Part shown: one piece after another, positions 1 through 12,400 of the stretch
How the letters are laid out: each line of letters opens with the position of its first letter
Numbering within the stretch: position 1 is the first letter of the stretch
Assembly (NCBI GenBank): GCA_015832175.1
Contig: WJXW01000001.1
Coordinates: 744,001 to 808,000, forward strand
Source: Paraphaeosphaeria minitans
Taxonomy: Eukaryota > Ascomycota > Dothideomycetes > Pleosporales > Didymosphaeriaceae
DNA: 64,000 bases
Direction: 5' to 3'
Notes under the pieces: model-generated
Database searches by the model: none
Told to the model about the DNA's origin: nothing
What the model saw: only the letters and a program-made list of their open reading frames with translations
Program-made: the position numbers and the translations under genes

Positions 1-3000
1 TGTTATCATTAATAACCTTGTGGTGGGCCAATATCATGAGCAGTGAAGTGAATTGGATGCCGCGATCGGGATCACTCGACACGATCACTTCCTCGTAAAA
101 GGTATTCATACGTATGCGCCGTCGCCGGATCTCGGCAACAGGAAGCTCAGCCAACCGCCGGTTGAGTTTCACAATATCGATCTCGACAGGCTCCTTCTGG
201 CCTTGAACGGGTAGCCCCGGGTTTCTCCTAGAGTTTGTGCTGCATTCTTCCATCAGGCTCCCTACGGTGAAGTCACCGTCGTAAATTCGCATTTCGAAGA
301 TGCCAGAGAGCTCTCCTAGCAATCGAGGGAATTGGTCTTTGGGGATGAATCCAGTGCCGTTGGGATCGACCTCGGCCCAGGCCTGTTTGAAGCGACGAAT
401 CTCTTCTCGGCTAATGACCGAGAGCCCACTGCTTCGCTGATACACGTAACTGAAACTCTCGTATATCAAAGAGACGAAGAGATTGACGAAGATATACATG
501 CTCAGGATGTTCCAGGTAACGAACAAAGCACGGGCCCACTCTGGGCTGCCGCAATCGCTTTCAAAGTATCTTTCTCCTTCGGTGCAATAGGGGTGATCGA
601 CCCCCGCGAAGTCTTCCATCAGCTGATTCCACCCCTCACCCGTGCTTGTTCGAAACAGGAGAACGAGGGCTTTCGGAACGCTTCGAAAGTTGATGTTTCC
701 TGTCTCATTCTCGCCAAACCGCGTCAATCCAAACGTCTGGGTGAGAGCGATAGCGTACACCAAAAATAGTACGAACCAAGTGGCCAAAAGGTTCAGGATG
801 GACGCCAAACTTGCTGCGGCCGTCTTGAAGAGTTGATCCAGTTGGTTGTTCCTGGGAATGAGAAGCAGAGCAATCGACACCAATCCCAGCTTATGGAGTT
901 GAGAGAACACTCGTTCGTCGTTGTTAGTCAATCGAAGAATCGAAGTAACAAATGTACCTGATACTGCGAAAATTGAGAAGACATCCCAGGAGCTTTTGCG
1001 GAACCTATGCCAGGATAGACCGATGATCCGAATGACCACATTGGCGATGAATATGATCGTGAAAAGGAGGAAGATGTAGTCGCGAACTTGCTCCCACACA
1101 CCATGTCCGGGGTACCACTCCAGGCAGAGGAGGACCAGATGAGCAAGCAACAGCCCTGTTATGAACCGTTGCCAATTACCAGTCTTGCGGACAGCACGCC
1201 GGTAACACCACTCTTCCCACGTCTCTCGCACCTTTGTTGAGGATGGTCGTTTCGACGGCGAAACTTGACGTAGCAATTTCCTCAGCTCAAGCCACGAACG
1301 CTGATCTATGGTGAGGAAAGCGACACCCGTCTGTTCTGTGTAGTTGCGCATGAAGACAGATACAAAGAGGGTCAATACGAAGACAGCGCCGAGCAGGTTG
1401 AAAACGACAAAGTACAGAGCATTCCCCTGTGAAGCAAGCGGAGCGGGCTGGGTGAACACGCCGGTGATCTGTTCAGATGTCCACATAACGTCGATCCATC
1501 CTTCCTGCGACACGATCTGGAATAAAATGAATAGCGAGTTACCGAAGTTATCAAAGTTATAGTACGAATTGGAAGACTGGCGTGGGGCGAGGACGTTCCA
1601 GTCGTTGCTGAAAGGATTGCTGTCGTACTCATTGACGCAGTCGTGTAAATCAAAAATATTTGAGCCGTCGTCATTGCATGATTGCATGCGTCCTACGAAT
1701 AGGTTTAGTCCGTAGATGGCAAAGGGGACGAGCAAGCTCAGAGAGACGAAAGCGGCCTAGCAATGTTAGCAGTGCGGCATAAGGATGGTCGGTCATCATA
1801 CCGAAATCAATTTCCACCAGCCGCGGACAATAAGGGAGTGGAAGTGATTTCGTGCGCTGTCACTGATGTTGAGGAGACGCAGTGCACGAAGGGCTTTGAA
1901 TGCGCCTACGGTACGAGTGATCTGGCCCTCATTGAGCAACGAAGTGATGACGTTGATCCAGAGTGTGATGAGCACCACACCGTCAATAGAACCCCACGAG
2001 CCGCGGAAGTATGCGTTCGGTGTAAAAAGGAAGCCATCCGCAATGACTTTAATCAGAGCCTCTGCAGTGAACAGGACAGCAAAGCCCAGATCTGTCCACA
2101 CGAACCAATTGCGGACACTGAAGTCGTGAGTCTTGAAATACTCTCTTTGATACAACGGTGTCGTTATGCAGGCGAGGAGAACCATGGCAATGATGGCGGC
2201 ATAGATGAAAGCCGAGAACGTGTACCAGATGGGCACCGACGGGGCAACACCTTCTATACGGTCTTTGCCACGACCTGGGCCCACGATCTTTTGGCAAAAC
2301 CTGCGGACCGGGTTGTAGGGCCTAAACATGAAAAGGGAGACATTGTAGTTTGGATTTTTCCGGAGATAGTCGCGCTGTGCTTTCTTTCTCTTCTCTGTCG
2401 CATCGACTACCTCTTTCGCCATCCTCCTGGGATCGAGATCTTCGTAGGCGCGTCCGAAGTCAAGAGGAGCATAGAATGGGTTCGGCTCTCGATTGCTGAT
2501 TCGCCGCTTGAGACGCTGCCAAAATGTTGACATGGCTCCCGATCCAACAATGGTTGGTGATGGTCGAATCCCAGGCTGCGGTTCCTCGTCGTGTGGACTA
2601 TCGTCTCCGTCGTCAAGAAAGTCTCGGACTACAGCATCTTTAAGAAGCATCTCTGTGGCAGCAGATCCGTAGTCCAACGGGTCTTTCCGGCTAGCGTGGC
2701 CCAACTTGAAAATGGAAGACAGTGACAAGTTTCCATCCGATGAATTGAACCCCTGTTCTTTGTTCTGCAGAAACGCTTTGACCTGCTGCAGGCGCTTTTC
2801 GTCTTCAGAGACATCGAAGCTTTCCTGAATGACAGCAATGAACATATTCAGGACGATAAAGTTGGCGAAGATGAACCAGATGATTAAAAACGCAGCTCCG
2901 ATCCAGGCAGTTCCCCACATTTCTGTAAAGTTGGTGACGCTGTACATTATGTCGGTCCAGTTCTCACTGGAGAGTATTTGATACATTCCGAGGAAAGAGT

Positions 3001-5873
3001 TGTATATCGTGAAGAAGGTGATCACGAGGTCGTCCCCACCTTCATCGGGCGGGACCTCTCCACGGAAGAGCTGTGACGCAAATATAGAGGCAAGGAAGGT
3101 CAGGAGAAACACGAACAGGATCAGGTTGAGCAGACCGCCAACATTGCCAAAAACGATCATCTACCAGAGTTAGTCATCGATGAGCATGGGGTGAGATGCA
3201 ACTTACGATGAGATCACGCGTCATCGGTACGGCCAAGACGACTCGATAGATTCGAATGATCTGAAAGACGGAGAGCCAAGCGTATGCCCGACCGCCATGT
3301 GACTCTTTGATTGCCGGAATCTGTAGTACTGTTGTGGATAATGCGATGAGCAGATCTGTGATGTTCTGCTTGTCCATGAAGAAGTGTCTCCAATCAACGA
3401 TGAACCGAAGAATGACCTCAAGCAGCAACAGGAAAGTGACGCAAATCTCGGACCTGTCTATGAACTTGGCGCGTGAAGGCGACATGTTTGCGCTTTTCAA
3501 AGCCTGAGCGATGAGTCCAAACGAGATTATCAGAATCCAAACCCAAGATGACCTGTCATAAAGCCTTTTCAGGTTGCTCACGCGTTGTTTCGGGAGGTCG
3601 TCTTGGTCTTCCTCTTCTATGTGTTCTCCAGTGAAAGCACTTGTCTTGCTCTCGTCGCGTATGATCTGGAACGACGACGTGATGACTGCGATCAGCAAAG
3701 AGATAAGCCAGAGAGACAGAATGAGGATTCCACCGATAAAGAACAGCGAGCCTACAAGGTAGTCGCTGTCGGCAACGATATAAATCAGGTCGGAGTACGT
3801 GTTCGAAGACATGATGACAAAGACCAATTTCAGAGATTCCAGGATGTTGTCGAAGCTCTGAGTGCCGTTGTGAGGATTGGTACCCTCTATGCACAGCGAT
3901 CCTTTCGGGCAAATGTATCCTTTGTCCGTCCCTGCTGGCATTCCAGGGGCTGAAATATAAGGTTGAGGGTGAATACCAGGTACATTTTCGAGATGGCCAC
4001 CGCAAAACTGGCCTTCGTTCGTAAAGTTATTCTGGCCTTGAGGATCGATCCAGACACATTGCCTTCTAAAGCTCGATTTGAAGCTCTGAACACCAACGAT
4101 GGCAAACAGAAGCCAAAAGAAGCCGATGAGGAAGGCAACGTTCACAAGTAAGGGCGCCGCCTTTTTCAGACTCCTCAGGATGACTGCAGTACCACTCGTC
4201 AAGTTGAGAAGGCGGATAATGCGCAGACAACTCAGCATCTTGAAAATGTAAATATGCTTGTCATGTTCGACGCCAGTGAGACCAAGAACAAATGAAATCC
4301 AGAATGAGACCACGGCTACAAAATCGGTCCTGTTGAAAGAGTGACGAAGGTAAGCGCGGTGCGCGAGTCGGGCTCGTTGTTGGTCTCTCGAGTTTCCAGG
4401 GCCGATTGTTGGGTTGATCTGTGCGGTTGTGAAGGTCCGGAAGACGGAGGGAACCTGCTCGATGCCAGTTTCGGCACGCTTGATCGAGGGCTGTCGCTGA
4501 GGCCCGAATAGCTTGCGTGCATTTCCAAGAATGGCCTGCCCGAAGCCGACCTGCCTGTTAATGGTGCTGTATTCAGGCGCATTGATGATGAAGCCTGACA
4601 CGATGATTCGAACGATGGTTTCAACAGTGTAAACAACGAACAGCCCCAGTATTGCATAATCGACGTCGTTGGAACCCCATTCCTTTGTGCGTGGGGAATT
4701 GTATACGTCTTTGCTGGCGTCCACGGCAAGCAGCACGGTTTGAACGACAATGAGCAGGAGTAGCAAAGGTTCAGTGACAGGGTGGACCAGGAGGTCACTG
4801 AGCTTCAAGCGCAGCTTGTTGTCCGGGCCAAAGATGCCCAGCGACCTCCCACGAAAAGGGTTCGACTGAGGTTGCCACTGCGCGCTGGGTATTGCTTCGA
4901 TTGGCGAGGGTGGCTTTTCCATGGGCGAGGCGAGGGGAGAAGAAGGTCCATCATGAAGGTATGTTGGCAGTGCGGGGAACGAAGGTAGTTCCTGGAGGCG
5001 ATCTTGAGAGTGGCGCACTGACGACTTCCTGCGCATAGTTCGCTCCGCGATTTCGGGTTCGTTACTGATGTTGACGACACGCTGGGACATATTACGCATC
5101 ATGGTCCCTGCGCGGTGCAGCGGCGACTCGATGCTGGCGGGAGAGAGCGACCGCTTTCGGAGGCTACCCGACGAATGCTGCTCGAGATCGTGTCCCAGGC
5201 TTGGGCCCGTGGCCGATCCTCCCGGGGTGAGGAATCGCACGCTCTGGAAGCTGGAACGGTTGCCTGGCGTGGCAGGAAGGGGTGCTGCAGCACCGCTCAC
5301 AGGCTGGAGATTTGGCGCATCGGTCAGGTGTGCCGTGTCCCGGTCGTCGTAGGTGGATGCAGCATAGAAGCCGTGGTCCTCCGAGGTGCTCCTGCTCAGG
5401 TAAGGGTCGCTGCCGTATTGGGGATACGACGACACGGGCGTCATGAGAGGGCCCAATGGCGGGGATGTCTCGCCCTGGAAGCCGTGGCCTGAGAAGCCGA
5501 TGGCAGCTTGGAAGGCGCCGATGTCCACGGGCGAGAAGTCGCCATCTTCCTCAGCGTGCGCCGGGCGTCGCGATGCGCCGGCTGCCGTGTCAAGCTGGCG
5601 GCTGGGCGACATTTCCGTGCCGGCGATGGGTGCGTACTGCGAGTTCCATGGCTGTCCCGAAGCCAGTTGTCCCGAGTGTCTCAGCAGCTGCCGTCCGCGG
5701 TCGCTCAGAGTCCTGCGATGCTCGCGATGGTGGTGCGCCGCCTGCTGTCGCTCTCCATCGTTCTCGTCCGGCGGGCGGTGGAGGTCGCGCAAGGGTATTG
5801 ACTGGTGGGTCTGGTTTCGGGGGTGGCTGTCGTTGATGTTGGTGTTGTTGTCGTCGTTGTGGTGAGGGTCCAT
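1..5873 (-). CDS. cch1: Cch1-type calcium channel alpha subunit, 3' end beyond the window
   Basis: Pore subunit of the fungal high-affinity plasma-membrane calcium influx channel, which works with Mid1. Three exons are visible: 5873-3207, 3160-1802 and 1756 to beyond base 1, with 46- and 45-bp GT-AG introns (GTAAGT and GTATGA donors). This gives 1,927 codons; an unseen C-terminal tail remains. Residues 1 to about 345 are Ser/Pro-rich and cytosolic. Four six-helix repeats follow, with pore motifs SSNTYSD, SSENWTD, SQEGWID and TGEGWNQ, so the selectivity-filter residues are N691, E955, E1427 and E1716. S4 segments carry few charges, and the repeat IV S4 has almost none, as known for the voltage-insensitive NALCN/Cch1 clade. 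An EF-hand-like stretch (EVDPNGTGFI) lies near residue 1805. The start is the first Met of the long frame. Identity is confident; the exact start is less so. Confidence 0.95.
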
Positions 5874-6299
5874 CGGAGCGGGTGGTGCTCGCGCGTGGAG
5901 CGCAATCTACATCGAGTTGTGGGCTTCTTTAGCTCATGGGGCGCGTGGAGGCAACACCAAGGAGGATGGGTCTGACAACGCGGTGGAGAGCGAGTGGATG
6001 GGCAACGGTGCAAAGGAGGCGCGGCAGGGAATAAGGATGCGGTCACGGTGTAGGCGCAGGAAAGGGTACGGTACGAGCTGACAGCGCTGAGGTCGATACC
6101 TTCTAATTCCTACTAGGTAGGTAGACAGTGGACACACGGCACCAACGGCTGTGCCCTGGACGCGCACACCCGATCCGAGCAGTTCAGAGAGGCCGAGTGG
6201 GCCACCATTCCAGTCCTGATTAAAGCCTGCAGGCTGCAAATAAACCTCTCGGCATCGACACGCGTATTTTTAGCTACCATTGCAGCATGCTTTCCATCT

Positions 6300-6400
6300 C
6301 GTTGTGATGGTACCTACCTAGTACCTACCTACTGTAGGACCTAGTATCTAGGACCTAGTAGGTAGGTACCGTAGGTAGGTACCCAGTCTACTAGGTAGTC
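6300..6400. repeat. TACCTACC/TAGGTAGG motif cluster
   Basis: Dense short repeats of TACCTA and its complement, with internal palindromes such as GGTAGGTACC. The same motif recurs in smaller groups at about 6,110, 10,973, 11,165, 11,293, 49,405, 50,113 and 50,152, always outside coding exons. Function is unknown. Confidence 0.7.
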
Positions 6401-6513
6401 GTGAGCAGAGATGGCCTACCTACTCTCTCGGACCATTTCGCAACACACCGTGTCGCGAGTTGACACATTATTGACTGGTCCTGCTGCACGTCGTGTTCGA
6501 GGATGCTGTCTGG

Positions 6514-6662
6514 ACATGTGGCCATGATCCATCAAAGCAGATGAATCTGCGCCTTGATGCTGTTTATGCAACTTCTCACCGTACATGTGCACATGTCCTT
6601 GATCCATCAGAGCAGATGAATCTGCGCCTTGATGCTGTTTATGCAACTTCTCACCGTACATG
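6514..6662. repeat. 75-bp direct repeat, two copies
   Basis: Two nearly identical copies begin ACATGT and share GATCCATCA(A/G)AGCAGATGAA and the following 45 bases. GATCC occurs at 6,526 and 6,601, giving a period of 75. The copies differ at one A/G position and in the junction. Both strands are open here by chance; I do not consider it coding. Confidence 0.85.
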
Positions 6663-6952
6663 GAGAGCACATGTACCGTACCGTACCATTGCTGAAGCTA
6701 CATGTACCCTAACAGCACTCGTGCGTAAAATGCCCCGGCCTGTCCCATCACTGTCACAAGTACTGAAACGGAAGCAGATTTGGGTGAAGAGTATAAAGAC
6801 TGTACTCTCACCTCGTTGGCAGACATCACCCAGATAGATGGGGCATGCATCATGACGCTGCAGCAAACACATGGTCAGCCATGGCAGCTGAGTACGGTAG
6901 TCTACCCAGTTCCTGCCTTCTCAAGAGACGTAGGCTGCATTGTCTGCAACAT

Positions 6953-7278
6953 TGCAGATAGCAGAGGTTATCCTCGAACATCGTAGACAGCAGAGGTTAT
7001 CCTCAAACATGCAGATAGCAGAGGTTATCCTCAAACATGCAGATAGCAGAGGTTATCCTCAAACATGCAGATAGCAGAGGTTATCCTCAAACATGCAGAT
7101 AGCAGAGGTTATCCTCAAACATGCAGATAGCAGAGGTTATCCTCAAACATCGCAGACAGCAAATCAGGTTATGCTCAAATATTGTAGACAGCAGATTAGG
7201 TTATCCTCAAATATCGTAGACAGCAGATTAGGTTATCCTCAAATATCGTAGACAGCAGATCAGATTAACCTCGAACAT
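6953..7278. repeat. Minisatellite, about 11 units of 28-32 bp
   Basis: Unit core GCAGATAGCAGAGGTTATCC followed by TCAAACAT. The array has two 29-bp edge units (6,953-7,010), five identical 28-bp units (7,011-7,150) and four 32-bp variant units (7,151-7,278) that carry GTAGACAGCAGATTAGG and end in AAATAT. Identical central units with diverged outer units suggest recent expansion from the middle. It ends about 350 bp upstream of the PHD gene start. Confidence 0.95.
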
Positions 7279-7624
7279 CTTACCACCCAAATGTTGTAGG
7301 ATCCGGGTTCGTCCAAAGATGCTGTCCAGTGTCGCGTTAAAACTCGAGGCTAACGCGAGGCTGCCCACGTCCCACGCTCGATGATGCACTGCTGCCAAAA
7401 GCAGTCTAGCGCCATCGTCGCCGCGGGAAAGTGCAACCATCTTCACGTTCCTGGCCGTCTCCCAAGGTTCACCACGCAAACCGCCCACCCCTCCCCATTT
7501 GCTCGCCATATTGCTACTCTGCACGCGCCGCGCTGGGAAACACAAACACCAGCCCCCCATCGACGTACACCGCTCGAGCCGTCTGCCTTGCGAAACGCGT
7601 CGCCGCCTGGCTCACACCGCGAAA

Positions 7625-10276
7625 ATGGTCGCGAGAAAGCGCGGTCGAGATGAGATGGAGACGGAGGCGCCAGTGGAGGAGCCGACCGCCCTGCTGAAGC
7701 TTCGCAACATGTGGCAGTTCGCGAACCTGGCCCAATACATCTTTTTGTTCAAAGGGGCTCTCAAGATCGACGAGGACTTCGGGATCGAGGTACGCGTTTG
7801 CGCCCGTCGCGCTCGCAGAGCACACTGAACATACACCGCGCAATGCATGCTGACCCTTGCGCAGGAATTGGAGACGGAATGCCTCATGCCTCAATGTTCG
7901 CCTATGCTCGCCGCTATCGGTCTTGCTCTGCTCAAGCACGTCTCGTCGCACAAAGGCCTCACGTACGCTCACTTCCTCTCGCTGACCCACGCCGACGTTG
8001 ACATATGTGTAGAACTGAGATTTTTGATGAATACACGCGACGCCAGTTCGTGGCAAAAGCCCCGGCGCGCAACCCTTTCGGCACCGACGAGGTTCCCAAC
8101 AAGTTTGACGACTTCAACGTCTTCACCAAGATCAGAGTGCTTCAGCAGTTGTCCGTCTGGACGCTGAACAACCCAAACACCATCAGGGAACGGCTCAACC
8201 CGACCGAGGCGGAGCAGCTGGATTGGGTAAGCCTTCCTGTTGCGCCAGTATCGCCTACAGAGGACTGACCGCACCAGCGCTTCAATCCCTTCGGATACGA
8301 TTCAAAAGGTCGCACCATATTCGTGCTCGATGACATGCGCATGTATCGCCGGACCGACGCGCCGCCTCCCCAAAAAGCCAAGTCGAAAGCCAAAGCTCGC
8401 AAATCGCGCTCGTCACGGACTCCCAAGAGGAGGAAGACTTCCACACCAGAGCCTGATGAGCCTGCAGAGGTGGAAGAGGTCACTGAGGTGAACGATGCAG
8501 AAGCCGAGGACAATGGCTTCGGCGGAATGCAATGGGAATGTGTCTGCATCACATACAAAGACTACCAGGACTATTTGACCAGCATCCGCAAGAGCCGCCA
8601 CCCCGATGAGAAGCAACTGTACAAGGATCTAGAAGCAGACATCATACCGGAGCTTGCCAAGGTGGCAGAAGCCCAGGCTAGCAAAGAAGCCAAGAAGATG
8701 AGGGAGCTCGAGGCCCTTCAGAAGCTTGCTACCGCCAAACGTTCGTCAAGAATCTCTGCCAAAATGGACAGGCAACGGGAAATCGACGAGGCAGACGAGG
8801 CAGAGCGAAAGCGACGGGAGGAGATTGCCATGGCAAAGGCGGAACAAGAGAAGCAGCGTCGGATGGAAGATGTAAGTGCCAGAGGATCTAACCAGTGATG
8901 CTTTGACTAATATCACATAGGCACATGAGTCTCGCAGACAAACGCGAGAGCAACGCATCCGCGAGCGCGAGACCCAAAAGATCCTTCAAGAAGAGAATCT
9001 CCGTAAATTGGAAGAAAACGAGCAGAAATTAGCTTCCGACGAGGCGAGGCTATCGGGACGCCATCTTACAGCACAGATGAAGAAGGCCAAAAGAGATCTG
9101 GAGAAGCTGAAGGAGAAAGAGTACTGGCTTTTCGATTGTGAGAAGTGCGGACTGAACGGAGAATGCATTGACGACGGTAAGCCCCAGATTCAGTGCGACG
9201 AGAAAGATGGATGTGGCGTGTGGCAGCACTCGGCCTGTCATGGCATATCTGCAAAGCGGGCAGAGGCAGACGACTTCAAGTTCCTATGCGCTTCATGCAC
9301 ACGAAAACAGCAAGCCACAAAGGAGCCCAAGCTTGCTCTGAAACTTAGACTAACATCTGCCTCGCCCAACGCGCAACGCATTCCGCAAACGAATGGCACC
9401 GTCTCAAAGGAATCCGCAGAACAGCTCAACGCCATCGAAGCGCCCCCTCAACAATTCCCTCAATCCCCCGAACGCCTATTCAACCCCGGCCCTTATCTGA
9501 TGAACGGTCCCAGTCTCTCGCCTCGAGGGCAAGCTCTTGGTCCTCCAGGCATACAGCGGTCAGAGGCAGCATACGGCTCGCCGTTGATACCTGCCGGTAG
9601 CAGTTCACCGACTCGCCCTCGGCAGCCCAGTGTACACGGTGGCGCCAATGGATTTCCCGGTTCATCACCACCTAGGCTCCCGCCGCATGCCATCAGCTCC
9701 TTCAACAATGGCACGCCGGGGTCACGTCAGAACGGGAGTCCGTTCAATACCACGAACCCCTTCCAATCGAACTTCCACCCCACATACAATGGCAGCTTCA
9801 GTCGACCCGCGTCTGCTACAGGTACCACGTCCTTTGGCTCCCCTGTAAAACATTCTTCGCCTCGTCCTATCAATGGCGTGCCGAACGGCTACAACTTCAC
9901 GAAAAGCCCCCACTCTTCCTTTCCCCCGAGCAATGCCCAAGCTTCGGCTATGTCGCCCACTAAGCACAGCTCGCCGCCGCCGCCGCTTGCTCAGATATCG
10001 TCGCCGGCGCCAGCTCCTGTATCATTCATCGCGCCATCCCCAAGTCAGATGCCTGCACAAATATTGCCGGATCCAATCCCTGCGCCGCTGAAGCATGACG
10101 GCGCTCGTCCGCCATCAAGTCACGAAGTGTCAGAAACCCACGTATTCCCGCCGTTCAAGGCTCTTTCGCCAATCGTTCCTCTTCAGAATCTCAGTCCGCC
10201 TACGAAGAAGTCGTCGCCGGTGCCAGTCCGGGCATACGACGCAACGAATGGGAACCCATTTGACAGCTCCAATTAG
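7625..10276 (+). CDS. DDT/WHIM domain and PHD-finger chromatin protein (RSF1/CECR2-like layout)
   Basis: Five exons: 7625-7789, 7865-7962, 8013-8226, 8278-8871 and 8921-10276; introns are 75, 50, 51 and 49 bp with CTGAC/CTAAC-like branch sites. The product is 808 aa. Residues 30 to about 140 form a DDT-like helical domain (NMWQFANLAQYIFLF, then FTKIRVLQQLSVWTL). Residues 159-186 match a WHIM motif (NPFGYDSKGRT followed by VLDDMRMYRR). A basic Lys/Arg stretch near 192-215 resembles a nuclear localisation signal. A long charged coiled coil spans about 270-425. A C4HC3 PHD finger lies at 428-484 (DCEKC, GCGVWQHSAC, CASC), and a Ser/Pro-rich tail follows. DDT-WHIM-PHD proteins are known accessory subunits of ISWI-type remodellers and read histone H3 tails; that role here is inference. 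No yeast orthologue is claimed. Confidence 0.9.
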
Positions 10277-11600
10277 GTGCAGGACGTGTTATCGGGTTCG
10301 AGGATTCCGACTGCCGAAGAGGTTGAACACTTGATGACTATTAGGGCTTCTACATGACGGGGTATATGTATTACTACAAATGCAGGTGATCAGCTTTGGT
10401 TTTTTTTGTGGGGATCACTTGGCATTGCAGCTAGGTATTCGCTGCGATTTCGAAACAGCATACGGCGTTATTGAGATCTTTGCGTTTGGATTACCAAGGT
10501 ATATCCACGTTTCCGGGCAAGGGGGACAGGCTACTGGATATTCACGTTTGGTGTATTATTGTACTATTTACAGCGCGTTGCCGCACGCGAACTGAACCAA
10601 ATCATGGGGATGTCGAACTTGCAATCAATTCGCGTTTTCTGATGCGATGACGAACGCTGAACAACGTGGGGTGGGTGAAGGTACCTAGCTATCGAGCTCT
10701 GCACGTGTTCGGGCGCGTGCTCAGGTGCAGCTCGGGGATGCGGGAGTAAGCGTAGCGAATTCTAGCACGCGTTGTGAGGTGGAGTTGGCGACGAGCAGGG
10801 AGGCGTTGGTGCACGCATTCCTCCAGATTTCAGGGTAGGTGGTCATTCCTCCGCTAAACACGCCCACGACGTGTTTGACAGGGCCAGCGTACGGTACACA
10901 GAGACTTGTGATCCGCTACCATCGCAGGTATCTACGGCAATGAAAACGCTGTCGGTCCAACTCTTTGGATGGTAGGTACCTACGCTACCTCAGGAAAGGG
11001 GGCCTTGGAAATGAGGGTCTGTCGTTCGACGGCGAAGTCGGTGTAGGCAATACCTACTTGAGGCCTCCGTACAGCTCCACGTTCCAGAACTCGATATTGG
11101 TCGCAATGGTAGCAAGCCCAAGGGGTCTCTACCGTGTTGGCGTTACGATATCTCAAGTGCCGGTACCTAGGTAGGTAGGCAGGCACCGACCACAAGCGCA
11201 GACCAGAAACCCGAGTTAAGCCCCCATGTTACCTACCGCAACTACCGATCTAGACGCACGACTGCACGCGGGAAGCGGGGATGGTCACAAGCTAGGTAGG
11301 TAGCCGTTGATGCATCCATCGGCGATCACATGTCGACCACAAACAAGCCTTCTCACTGTGCGTGCGGATGTTCAACCAGCACTCGCGCTATTGTTCAAGT
11401 CGGTGCCTCAGTAGCGAATCTGGCTGTGTAGGTATAGCATCATTTAGAGCCTCCGATACCAGCGCGCCGAGACTTGCGGATAGTAGAATTAATGTTGCAT
11501 CATCCGCCGATGATAGTGGGATAGATCACGACCAAAACAGTCTCTTTCACTGCTGTAAAATTGAAGAATTAACATATCCAATTCCAGCTAGTTAGTAGAC
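10277..11600. other. Intergenic region leading into the RIP block
   Basis: No coding signal. The first 300 bases are probably the 3' UTR of the PHD gene. TAGGTAGG motif groups occur at about 10,973, 11,165 and 11,293. CpA and TpG are still common here, and the change to depleted sequence occurs near 11,600. Confidence 0.6.
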
Positions 11601-12400
11601 GATGTCTGCGGTCATTAGCACCCTCTAATAGTTAATAGCGGATAAAATCTATAGCCAGAGTCTGAATATGCGGCTGGCTATAGGAACAATTAGTAAAATT
11701 AGCCAAAGCGACAGGACAACCCTATATATAGCAGTGCAAGAGTAGGTAAAGTAGGTATAGCAGCGCCTACCTAAGCTTAAAGCGTTATTATAGCAGTGTT
11801 TATTACTCTTTCCTGCTAAAGCTCCTTTTAAGCAGCCTAAGCAGCTTACTTATCTAAGAGCACCAAGCGATCGCTAAGGGCCTAGAGCTAGGGCAAGAGG
11901 AGCTAGTAAAGTAGGAGAATCTTGGTAGGAGGATTAAGAGCTTTGTTTAGTAGCTTTTGCAGCCTTTACTGCGCGTGCTTTAGCTAGGTTATTAGACATC
12001 TAAAAGAGTTAGCAAAGCTCTAAATAACAGAAAGAGCGTAAGACAATAATTAGAAGAAGACAACCTACTGTAAAGTAGTAGGATTTAAAAGCTTAAACTA
12101 GTAGGCTTAAATTAGATAGGAGGTTAAAGCGTTAAAAGTAAAAGATTAAAGAGAGAAGATTAAGCGCTAGCAAAGGGCTTATATACTCTACTACCTATCT
12201 AATTATTAAGCGCTAAATGCGCTCCTTCCTTACTACTTATTTCTCTCACTACTGCTCCTTTCTAATTAAAACGCGCCTGCCTATCGTACTTACTGGCTAG
12301 TAAGAGCGGGGAAATTACCTCACAGTTAATAGGAAGTAAGCGAAAAGAGCAGTAGAACAAAAGCGTTTACGCTCTAGGCCTTTGTGCCACGCTTATAAGC
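11600..12400. other. RIP-affected unassigned sequence
   Basis: AT-rich, with depletion of CpA/TpG that is moderate compared with the LTR elements to the right. Many short TTAAAGC/GCTAAAG motifs occur. I could not match it to any of the element families found in the window, nor find terminal repeats. Confidence 0.4.

Larger units (their letters stand above)
5874..7624. other. Divergent intergenic region between cch1 and the PHD gene
   Basis: This 1.75-kb spacer must hold the promoters of both divergently transcribed genes. I see no coding signal. It contains clusters of the tetranucleotide TAGG/CCTA (6,110-6,125 and 6,305-6,400), a 75-bp direct repeat (6,514-6,662), CCGTA repeats near 6,672-6,690 and an 11-unit minisatellite (6,953-7,278). 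No TATA box is obvious. Confidence 0.6.

Noticed and set aside
6953..7278. CRISPR-like array of regular repeats
   Set aside because: Units are contiguous without unique spacers, vary in length, and the genome is eukaryotic; it is a minisatellite.
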